From: a virus
Direction: 5' to 3' (one strand)
Virus record (IMG/VR): IMGVR_UViG_3300017773_000150
Location: 1-22,994 of that record
DNA length: 22,994 nucleotides
Below, in pieces: positions 17,078-22,994 of this stretch; position 1 is the first letter of the stretch; the number at the start of each line of letters is the position of its first letter. Both the position numbers and the translations under genes were made by a program. The notes under the pieces are model-generated. The model ran no database searches, was not told where the DNA came from, and was given only the letters and a program-made list of their open reading frames with translations.

Positions 17078-17989
17078 TTAAGATTGTGTTGTATAAATTA
17101 GTACGGAAGCAATATTGCCTCCAGTTTGTCGAGTCATTCTCCAGTCTGTGCTTTGTGTAAACACACCTTGAGTATTAACTCTATTTGTAAAAGAGCAGCC
17201 GTTGGTATTACCTGTGTTTAAGTCTATGCCGTAAAAAGTACTTCCAATAGTAGTTCCTGCTTTTATACGTAAAGGTTTATCTAATCCAAAACTTTGAGCT
17301 ACAGTATTATTAGTATCTGTCGAATATCGAGTAATATTACCTGCTAAAATTTTGTTTCCATACTTAAACCCAGATGGATATTGCATTGTACCTGCTATTG
17401 CATTATTTACTGTTTTATGGTTAGTCCATTTTACTTCGTGCTGCAATTCCATTGAAAGAGAGCGTAAATCTGAAGAAATGTCTGCACCATCTAATAAGAC
17501 GGTTAGTTCAGGACACAAATTATAAGTGCGAGGAGAGGCAGGGGTCCTTAGAACCATGCCACTAATAGCATTGAATTCACTAGACTGTCCTGTAAGAAGC
17601 TTGGATGCCTCGCCTGACACGGTTAAACTCAGAGGTCGCAATCTCTCGATATTGATCTGCCCATTTGTTATAACACAATCATCAAGTTTAAAAACATCTG
17701 CCGCTGTTTTGATGTATAAATCGAAACCGCCACCTGCCAGCATTCGATCAAAAGTTATTCTAGTATCATCTTCTATAAGAAGATTCGTCTTTAACTCAAA
17801 ATTTGCAGGGTTGGCAAAGTTAATTGTAGACGCTTCAAACCAATCACTTTGATTATGCAGTGTTTTTACAGAGCGTGACTGCTCTGTAAATGTTTGGTTA
17901 AAAGTTATAGAGCTTATGTCTATTTGTACCTTAGTAGTACCAGACACTATATAAACTTCTGCTTCCTTTAAAAAACTATAATTTGCCAT
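17078..17989 (-). CDS. Second tail tube-like protein
   Basis: A 303-aa beta-rich protein with the pattern VYIVSGTTKVQIDISSITFN, then SVKTLHNQSDWFEAS, NPANFELKTNLL and FDRMLAGGGFDLYI, which I associate with the phage tail tube protein family (Phage_TTP_12-like). VFKLDDCVITNGQINIERLRPLSLTVSGEA parallels VYKLKDCVVNEASLDFDIDG in the 544-aa gene upstream, so the two appear paralogous. It directly precedes the tail assembly chaperones, the canonical position of the major tail tube gene, and has its own perfect promoter; this may therefore be the main tube subunit. The ATG has GGGA about 5 bases upstream in a leader of about 47 bases with a hairpin. A minor tail role is the alternative. Confidence 0.7.
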   Translation of the reverse strand: MANYSFLKEAEVYIVSGTTKVQIDISSITFNQTFTEQSRSVKTLHNQSDWFEASTINFANPANFELKTNLLIEDDTRITFDRMLAGGGFDLYIKTAADVFKLDDCVITNGQINIERLRPLSLTVSGEASKLLTGQSSEFNAISGMVLRTPASPRTYNLCPELTVLLDGADISSDLRSLSMELQHEVKWTNHKTVNNAIAGTMQYPSGFKYGNKILAGNITRYSTDTNNTVAQSFGLDKPLRIKAGTTIGSTFYGIDLNTGNTNGCSFTNRVNTQGVFTQSTDWRMTRQTGGNIASVLIYTTQS

Positions 17990-18007
17990 ATTATCCCAGA
18001 TATAACG

Positions 18008-18027
18008 AGGGGCTCCGAAAAGCCCCT
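18008..18027 (-). other. Leader hairpin downstream of promoter
   Basis: A perfect 7-bp stem AGGGGCT / AGCCCCT with a 6-base loop (TTTCGG on the minus strand) lies about 10 bases after the predicted transcription start and 18 bases before the ATG at 17989. No T-run follows on the minus strand, so it does not look like an intrinsic terminator. A transcript-stabilising or translation-modulating leader structure is more likely. Confidence 0.7.
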
Positions 18028-18043
18028 GTCTTTTATACTACAT

Positions 18044-18072
18044 ATTATATGTCAATCAACCAAAATTGTCAA
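18044..18072 (-). promoter_or_regulatory. Consensus sigma70-type promoter (tail block)
   Basis: TTGACA (18072-18067) and TATAAT (18049-18044) are separated by exactly 17 bases on the minus strand. A run of seven A lies upstream, followed by GTTC before the -35. A second TTGACA sits just before the -10 (18055-18050), too close to serve it. Predicted start is near 18036. It drives the second tube gene and probably the chaperones, tape measure and tip genes. Layout is the same as for the promoter at 2752-2780. Confidence 0.88.
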
Positions 18073-18097
18073 GAACTTTTTTTGGTGTGGTTAACTA

Positions 18098-19732
18098 TTA
18101 CTGCTTCGAAAAGTAAGTAATAGTAGCCTCATTAGTTCCATCAATAGTAGAAGGTAGCGCATTAAATGCAGTTTCTACAGAAATGACATCTTCGATAGAG
18201 TGTGTTGGAATCTCTAAGTGACAAGTAGGCATGCTAACTTGTAGTCTAGGAATTCCTGCTGTAGTTCCTCCAATTTTGAAGTCAAGAGCGAAAGAGTTAG
18301 TTACTACGCTACTAATAGATTTTAAATCTTCCCATAAATCAGCAGAGTTATTTGTTGCTGTAGTATCCTTACTCAAATAGCAGTTCATGCTTCCAGAGAT
18401 TGAACGAGTTCCTGTAACGTGACCAATAGGAGTATTCACCAAACCAATTTCTTCAGGAGTAATAAAGGTTACATTGTTAGTCATTGTAATATTACCGCCT
18501 GTAAGAGTAATAGCGTAGCTAGACTCTAGTTCGTTGCTTCCATCGCCTGTAGGATTCTGGGTAGTGGGTACAACAGTTAACTGAGTAAGTCGGTTACGAA
18601 TAAAGTTATCAGTGGCAAGAGTAGCCTCATAAATACCTCCAGTTAGTGTACAGCTACCACTACCAGGAACAGCAGTAATTGCACTCAGTCTATGTGAAGC
18701 TCCTGTATCGAGTACAATATCTCCTACTTTGACGATAGTGCTGCCTCCTCCGTCTCTAACAGCATTATAAGCGACAGGCGTGACACCTGTATGAGTCTTT
18801 GTAGTCATATCGATAATTTCTGAAGACATACCCGACCAGTTAATTGTTGCAATACCGTCAATATCAAAGTCAAGAGAAGCTTCATTAACAACACAGTCTT
18901 TTAACTTATATACTTTTCGGTTAGCATCACCAAGTACAAAGAAAATATCTGCAGTACCTAAGGTTGCGCTGTTTGACAAATCAGCATTAAATTTAGAACT
19001 TAATGTTGTTGGAACATTTACTACTTGCTCAAGAGTGGCGGTTCCTCCACTGGTAGTTACGGGAACAATAGTGTCTCCTACTACATAGGGTTGGCCTAAA
19101 GTACCGTCCCCTGCCCCCGCGCCTTGAGCAGTAAGAGTAGACCCTACCGCATAAGTAACACCTGAAGTACCTGCTAAAGTATTCCACTGTGTTTGTGAGG
19201 TAGTGCCGAGACCTGTAACTATGTAAGACGTTCCTACTACTCTGCTTGTTGCTACTACTGTAGTACCTGCTAGAGTATTAAATTGAAGTGGAGTTGTATT
19301 CCCAAGAGCATTAATTACGTAAGACGTTCCTGCTACTACGTTAGCTGGTAATACTGCCGCCGGCGGCGAGTCTTGAAACAGTTGATGATCATCTGCATAG
19401 CTTTTTCCGCCTAGAAACATAGCCCACAATACTTCTTCAATTGCATGAGTAAGTGCGGCATCGTCAGCAGTACCTGCTGCAGTACCTGCTGCTGCTTTAA
19501 AAGGTCTTACGTAAGTTGAAAAGGACCATTCAGCAGGTGCCAAAGAGTCATTAAACTGCTTACGACCTCGACGACTTGTTCCGCCAGATCCTTCCATTTC
19601 TGCGAGAGTAATCTCACTTGAGTTTGTTGCTTGAGAAAAGCTGAAACCATCTAGTACAGGTAAATCCCATACTTTAGTTCCGAACTTAATGTACACTTTC
19701 GTGTCGCGACTAAAAAATAGTTGTTGTGCCAT
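18098..19732 (-). CDS. Large tail tube-like protein with inserted repeat module
   Basis: A 544-aa beta-rich protein. The N-terminus (RDTKVYIKFGTKVWDLPVLD, GFSFSQATNSSEIT, LAPAEWSFSTYVRPF) and the later VYKLKDCVVNEASLDFDIDG fit a tail tube fold and parallel the 303-aa protein downstream. Residues 132-211 contain two copies of a module (GTSYVINALG and GTSYIVTGLG) also found in the tip protein; inserted domains of this kind often decorate the outside of the tail. The rest (to PSTIDGTNEATITYFSKQ) is beta-rich. The tail terminator gene lies just upstream, 63 bases away; the ATG has AGGAGA 7 bases upstream. Long for a tube subunit because of insertions. It could be the major tube protein or a decorated minor one. 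Confidence 0.7.
   Translation of the reverse strand: MAQQLFFSRDTKVYIKFGTKVWDLPVLDGFSFSQATNSSEITLAEMEGSGGTSRRGRKQFNDSLAPAEWSFSTYVRPFKAAAGTAAGTADDAALTHAIEEVLWAMFLGGKSYADDHQLFQDSPPAAVLPANVVAGTSYVINALGNTTPLQFNTLAGTTVVATSRVVGTSYIVTGLGTTSQTQWNTLAGTSGVTYAVGSTLTAQGAGAGDGTLGQPYVVGDTIVPVTTSGGTATLEQVVNVPTTLSSKFNADLSNSATLGTADIFFVLGDANRKVYKLKDCVVNEASLDFDIDGIATINWSGMSSEIIDMTTKTHTGVTPVAYNAVRDGGGSTIVKVGDIVLDTGASHRLSAITAVPGSGSCTLTGGIYEATLATDNFIRNRLTQLTVVPTTQNPTGDGSNELESSYAITLTGGNITMTNNVTFITPEEIGLVNTPIGHVTGTRSISGSMNCYLSKDTTATNNSADLWEDLKSISSVVTNSFALDFKIGGTTAGIPRLQVSMPTCHLEIPTHSIEDVISVETAFNALPSTIDGTNEATITYFSKQ
19100..19339 (-). repeat. Shared ~45-aa module, copies 1 and 2 (in tail tube protein)
   Basis: Copy 1 (19241-19339, residues 132-164) starts VVAGTSYVINALG and includes FNTLAGT. 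Copy 2 (19100-19240, residues 165-211) starts VVGTSYIVTGLG and includes WNTLAGTSGVTYAVGS and GAGAGDGT. The copies are adjacent and their starts are also alike at DNA level (TAAGACGTTCCT on the plus strand in both), suggesting recent tandem duplication. Confidence 0.85.
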
Positions 19733-19795
19733 AGTTTATCTCCTATGTTTTCTTGAAAAGGCTAGGACGTGAACGTTTGCTCGTGCCTGCATTTT

Positions 19796-20251
19796 CTAGT
19801 ATCGAACCTCAATAAGTATCTCTCCGATGCCTAAAGGTTCAAGTACACCCTCATCAGTATCAATACTGACTACAGTGATTTGTTGGGTTGAGTAGGAGTG
19901 GTTCTGTGCGTCGAAGTACTCCAAAGAACTATTTTGCTCTATTACAGTTTCTACATCTTCCATTAAAGCATTTAAAGCTCGTTGAGCATCTTCTTCATTT
20001 ACATAACACCTTACCGTAACCGATAAATACCTATCTTTGTAACCACCTGCTTGGTAGTCCCGTGTTTCAGATCCTGCATTTAGGTGAAGTGCAGGAAATT
20101 CTTCAATTTCATCCCAGAACTGTAGTCGAGGATGAACATTTTCATTGACATCCATGAGATATGCCCCAGAACCGTCAATGTCTTTTAGTTTTGTTACAAG
20201 AGCCTCTATAATGTTCATACGTCTAGAGGTGTATGTTCTTTCCGTACTCAT
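19796..20251 (-). CDS. Tail terminator / tail completion protein (gpU-like)
   Basis: A 151-aa protein with the pattern of siphophage tail terminators: N-terminal helix (RMNIIEALVTKLKDIDGSGA), then VHPRLQFWDEIEEFPALHLN, AGSETRDYQAGGYKDRYLSV, a helix (DAQRALNALMEDVETVIEQN) and a C-terminal VVSIDTDEGVLEPLGIGEIL strand pair ending in VRY. Such proteins cap the tube after it reaches tape-measure length and join it to the head. Normal length. The start overlaps the upstream stop (TAATG), with AGGAG just before it. The downstream neighbour is the first tail tube-like gene. Confidence 0.82.
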   Translation of the reverse strand: MSTERTYTSRRMNIIEALVTKLKDIDGSGAYLMDVNENVHPRLQFWDEIEEFPALHLNAGSETRDYQAGGYKDRYLSVTVRCYVNEEDAQRALNALMEDVETVIEQNSSLEYFDAQNHSYSTQQITVVSIDTDEGVLEPLGIGEILIEVRY

Positions 20252-21681
20252 TAGGTTCTCCTAGTAAACAACCTTCCGATTGCCATTTCTGCTGCTATTT
20301 CTCTAATAGACTTGTCAATAATAACACGAGGATCTCGTTGTGCATCTGCAAATCTACTGCCACTCGTACTTTCAAATACTTCATACGGATCTCTTTGATA
20401 TGTATAACCTATACTAGGAAAACCTTTAGGAGTAGTTGCTATATCAGTGGCCCTTACACTGGAGGCAAATCTACCTGTTCTATACTCTAAGGCAGGCGAT
20501 CCCATGTTCTGAGCTACTCTATCAGGTAGCTTAGCGTTTAAATTGCCCATAATAGCTGCAACAGAAAAATTACTTGCTGTTGCTTTTTTTACTTTTCCTG
20601 TGGGCTTAACACCAGTACTCTTAGCTTGTGTTACTTTAAACTTAGCTTTGCTTTTTGCTTTTCTACCTTGACTAACTTTACCCTTAGTTTTTAATTTTAC
20701 CTTTCTGGGGTCGATTGTTGCATCTATTTTTATGTTTTTGTTTTTTATATCTACAAAAACTAGAGGGGTAATGGCCTTAGAAATCATTTTCTGTTTAAGA
20801 GTACTAGAACCTTCCATAGACGCCAAGCCTTCAGCGCCTATTTTTTCAAAAAAAGATTCAACAACTTTTTTAGCAACAACCTCTCTCGCTCTATCTGTTG
20901 TTTGATTTGTATACTTATCTTGATAAGTAATAAAAGGTATATAAGTAGCAGATAATACACCTTTATCGGTTACTACCTGTTTATACTCTACAGTAACCCT
21001 TAAAAGATCAGTTACTTCACTAGGAGTAAGTGCTAAGTCTCCTGTTTTAAATTGATCCCCTGTTATATGGTCTTTAAACTCTTTTTGAAAAAGTTTTCTT
21101 GCTTCTTCATCATCTCCTAAAGCATTTTGAGCTCTTCCCATACCTTTGGCTATCTGTACGCCCGAGACAGCTAATCCATCACTAGCGCCATGTCCTCTGT
21201 CTACGGAGGCTCTTAATTTTTTTATATTATGTTCGGAGGTATTAACAAACAAGTCTATTATCTCCTTTTTGCATTTGCCTATTTGAGCAAAACTACTGCA
21301 TATAAACGCGGTGCCTCTCTTTACTTTATCAAAATCAGAAGAAAATTTATCTTGCAAATGTCTGCCTCCCATAGTATTTTCTATGTTGGAAGCCCCTGTA
21401 GGATATCTTTTATGTCTTTTGATATAACCTTCCTGATATCTTTCAGCAATCTTTCGTGCTTTTTCCAAATCTTCTGACGAAAACTCTAAAAGAGATAAAT
21501 CTTCGTCTAAGTGCTTTCTTTCTGTCAACTCCTTTATAGTCTCATTTATAAAGTCTAAATTATCTAAAAACAGAACCTGAGGTCGAGCCTTCTGTAACTG
21601 CTTACGAGTTCTTACATTTTCTTCCGAGCTTAAGTCTTTTAATAAAGCCTTTGCAAGTCTATCCCGTACATTACTTTCCAT
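20251..21681 (-). CDS. Probable neck / head-tail joining protein with basic linker
   Basis: A 476-aa protein between the connector and the tail terminator, where small neck proteins (HK97 gp10-like) usually sit, but several times longer. Residues of about 1-330 are helical and charged, with no motif I recognise. About 330-375 is a strongly basic Lys/Ser/Gly linker (KLKTKGKVSQGRKAKSKAKF). The C-terminal part has ALEYRTGRFASSVRATDI, SIGYTYQRDPYEVFES, AQRDPRVIIDKSIREIA and ends GRLFTRRT, a pattern I know from neck-position proteins of marine phages. It may bind near the portal, with the basic linker touching DNA; that is speculation. Both ends overlap neighbours by one base. Neck assignment comes mainly from position and the C-terminal pattern. 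Confidence 0.55.
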   Translation of the reverse strand: MESNVRDRLAKALLKDLSSEENVRTRKQLQKARPQVLFLDNLDFINETIKELTERKHLDEDLSLLEFSSEDLEKARKIAERYQEGYIKRHKRYPTGASNIENTMGGRHLQDKFSSDFDKVKRGTAFICSSFAQIGKCKKEIIDLFVNTSEHNIKKLRASVDRGHGASDGLAVSGVQIAKGMGRAQNALGDDEEARKLFQKEFKDHITGDQFKTGDLALTPSEVTDLLRVTVEYKQVVTDKGVLSATYIPFITYQDKYTNQTTDRAREVVAKKVVESFFEKIGAEGLASMEGSSTLKQKMISKAITPLVFVDIKNKNIKIDATIDPRKVKLKTKGKVSQGRKAKSKAKFKVTQAKSTGVKPTGKVKKATASNFSVAAIMGNLNAKLPDRVAQNMGSPALEYRTGRFASSVRATDIATTPKGFPSIGYTYQRDPYEVFESTSGSRFADAQRDPRVIIDKSIREIAAEMAIGRLFTRRT

Positions 21682-22265
21682 TAGTAAACTTTATACAAGT
21701 CTAAGACTCTCTTAATGTGATCTGGAAAAGCGACATTGTTACTTTGAGTGGTTGAAGCGGAGTTTTGTATACTTGCTCCACCCATTACCTTTCGTTCTTT
21801 ATGCTCATCTTTATGGTAATAAGTAATTAAATCAATTACTGCCAATTTTAAATCTGCAGGACAGGTATCATAGCCCGCCTTGTAGGTAATCTTTACAGCT
21901 GCCGGCCCTCCTGGCCAGTTTTTGGCACCTCCACTAGTACTTACTCTATAAATTGCATCTAAGGTTGTATCTGCAAAGTACTCGGTAGTGGGTACAGTAG
22001 TATAACTAGAACTGTAATCATCCCTTTCCTCTACAGACACGATTGAAACTAAAGGTGTCTCTGTAAGTTGTACTAAATTAGTATTCCAATTAATACTAAA
22101 AGTTTCTATCTTGTTTGATGCGTAGTAGTCTACAAAAGATGTTCCACAATAAGTTTTTACTAATTGACTCACGGATGGAATCAAAGCAGATAATTTCAAG
22201 TCGTCTTTAGGAGTTGAAATTCCTTCCGCTTCTTTGTAATCTTCCAATGTTATTAAGTCTGCCAT
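21681..22265 (-). CDS. Head-tail connector / head completion protein (gp6-like)
   Basis: A 194-aa protein with the hallmarks of HK97 gp6-like adaptors that sit on the portal ring: ITLEDYKEAEGISTPKDD, LIPSVSQLVKTYCGTSF, a central beta section (LVQLTETPLVSIVSVE), VKITYKAGYDTCPADLKLAV, and helix IDLITYYHKDEHKERKV. Usual lengths are about 100-200 aa, so it is at the long end. It follows the capsid gene and its terminator, so it depends on read-through or an unseen promoter. The ATG has only a weak GGA about 10 bases upstream. The stop overlaps the next start (TAATG). Confidence 0.85.
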   Translation of the reverse strand: MADLITLEDYKEAEGISTPKDDLKLSALIPSVSQLVKTYCGTSFVDYYASNKIETFSINWNTNLVQLTETPLVSIVSVEERDDYSSSYTTVPTTEYFADTTLDAIYRVSTSGGAKNWPGGPAAVKITYKAGYDTCPADLKLAVIDLITYYHKDEHKERKVMGGASIQNSASTTQSNNVAFPDHIKRVLDLYKVY

Positions 22266-22284
22266 ATTCTATAAGTCCATTAGT

Positions 22285-22311
22285 AAAAACTTGGGGGAGA
22301 TAAACTCCCCC
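22285..22311 (-). terminator. Intrinsic terminator after major capsid gene
   Basis: On the minus strand GGGGGAG and CTCCCCC (22311-22305 and 22299-22293) form a perfect 7-bp stem with a 5-base loop, followed after a short AAG by TTTTT (22289-22285). It lies 22 bases after the capsid stop. Such partial terminators lower expression of downstream connector genes relative to capsid. Confidence 0.8.
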
Positions 22312-22333
22312 TCGTTTCTATACTTTTTCAGTA

Positions 22334-22994
22334 TTAAGCAATGAAGTCAATCTTCACTACAGGCTGGTCAGCACCAGAGCCGGCATTGATTTCTTCAAAA
22401 CCGAGAGACTGGCTAGCCACGATTACGCGACGCTGATTCATAACTTCGTAGTCCTGCTCAACGGTTACACCGCGAAGACGAGGAGTTACATAGTTACGAG
22501 TGTAACATGCAAATGCAGCTGGTCCAGCCGCAGCTTCTGCTGCAAACTGATCAGATACAACTACTGGAGTACCATAAACGGCTCCGATAGTACCAGTTAC
22601 ACGTGCTGCAAGGTCAGATCCTACTTCATCCAGAGTCTGGAAGCTAGCATCTTCGAGCAGATCGTAGTAGCTGTTCTGGCTTACGATGTAGGCCAAATCA
22701 GTTGGGTTAAGACCATACTTACCCATGCCCTGACGAGCACCAAGCAACATAGCAGAAGTCATCTTAGCAGAGTTACCTGAAGCGATAGAAGCGCCATCAA
22801 GATCAATCTTGCCAGAGTGAGTAGCTGCGTAGCCGTCAAGACCGGTGATAGAACCACCGCCCATAATGAATGCAGATTCAACAGCTTTTGCGTGAGCACG
22901 AGCTACTGATTCAACGATCATAGGCATCAAGTTAATGAGTACTTGCTCGTCAACGTCGTTGTCCATGAAAGAACTAGAAACGAGACGGTAAGCA
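22334..22994 (-). CDS. Major capsid protein, C-terminal part
   Basis: The frame is open to the right edge of the window, so the gene is cut at its 5' end; the ATG at 22966 is internal, since codons upstream (AYRLVSSSF) continue without a stop. About 220 C-terminal residues are seen. Features fit an HK97-fold capsid protein: VLINLMPMIVESVARAHAKA (spine helix region), GLNPTDLAYIVSQNSYYDLL, GTIGAVYGTPVVVSDQF, then YTRNYVTPRLRGVTVEQDYE and a C-terminal strand ending VVKIDFIA. It would assemble into the icosahedral shell. Codon use is richer in CTG and C-ending codons (TAC, TTC, AAC) than in neighbouring genes, as expected of the most abundant virion protein. Confidence 0.85.
   Translation of the reverse strand, partial: AYRLVSSSFMDNDVDEQVLINLMPMIVESVARAHAKAVESAFIMGGGSITGLDGYAATHSGKIDLDGASIASGNSAKMTSAMLLGARQGMGKYGLNPTDLAYIVSQNSYYDLLEDASFQTLDEVGSDLAARVTGTIGAVYGTPVVVSDQFAAEAAAGPAAFACYTRNYVTPRLRGVTVEQDYEVMNQRRVIVASQSLGFEEINAGSGADQPVVKIDFIA

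Noticed and set aside
16554-17081. A 175-codon plus-strand frame opposite the chaperone genes
   Set aside because: Antisense to two genes with clear family patterns; its product has no recognisable domain and no plus-strand promoter is visible.
18008-18027. Reading the hairpin as a terminator for the 544-aa gene
   Set aside because: No T-run follows on the minus strand, and the hairpin lies downstream of a promoter in its leader. The plus-strand side is followed by a short TTTT, but no plus-strand gene ends there.
19736-19792. An 18-codon basic minus-strand mini-frame in the gap before the large tail tube gene
   Set aside because: It has no clear ribosome binding site and is short enough to occur by chance; its end near the tube gene's AGGAGA could be a coupling leader, but nothing else supports it.
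1-22994. Defence system, anti-defence island, tRNA or integration module
   Set aside because: All genes fit virion morphogenesis or are the single glycosyltransferase; no cloverleaf, recombinase, nuclease, methyltransferase or toxin pattern was seen.

Overview
The window is a stretch of a tailed double-stranded DNA phage (or prophage) genome carrying the capsid-to-tail-fibre part of the late morphogenesis region. Every gene I can support lies on the minus strand, so transcription runs from the right edge to the left edge. The order (capsid, head-tail connector, neck, tail terminator, tail tube, tail assembly chaperones, tape measure, distal tail, tip, fibres) and the lack of a sheath gene point to a siphovirus with a long flexible tail. 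The sequence looks AT-rich. The tip and fibre modules resemble families I associate with marine phages of Proteobacteria; that host guess is inference only. There is no integrase, tRNA, CRISPR array, insertion sequence or lysis gene in the window, and no gene-free stretch over 300 bases.

Layout, right to left. The C-terminal part of the major capsid protein (22334 to the edge) is followed by a strong hairpin terminator. Then come a head-tail connector (21681-22265), a 476-aa probable neck protein (20251-21681), a tail terminator (19796-20251) and a large tail tube-like protein with an inserted repeat module (18098-19732). A 108-base gap holds a perfect sigma70-type promoter and a leader hairpin. 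After it lie a second tail tube-like protein (17078-17989), the two overlapping tail assembly chaperone frames (16613-17065 and 16288-16671) that are probably joined by ribosomal frameshifting, and the 1502-aa tape measure protein (11778-16286). The distal tail protein (11005-11778) and a giant 2338-aa tip protein with two collagen-like arrays (3989-11005) follow, then a GT4-type glycosyltransferase (2802-3953). A second perfect promoter then opens a three-gene adsorption cassette (2390-2731, 1959-2390, 12-1937).

The genes are tightly packed. Five junctions overlap by exactly one base in the form TAATG, suggesting translational coupling. The two promoters, each TTGACA-17 bp-TATAAT with an upstream A-tract, split the region into separately boosted blocks: second tube, chaperones, tape measure and tip; and the fibre cassette. 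Both match a bacterial housekeeping sigma factor, so this region probably depends on host RNA polymerase.

The most noteworthy points are: chaperone frames offset by +1 (or -2) rather than the usual -1; the twin promoters; two paralogous tail tube-like proteins; a roughly 45-aa module shared by the tail tube and the tip; about 157 uninterrupted Gly-X-Y triplets, rich in threonine at the third position, next to a glycosyltransferase gene; and a C-terminal peptide of the form TLD(A/G)G(A/T)F shared by two fibre-cassette proteins. I found no defence system and no clearly novel enzymatic system.
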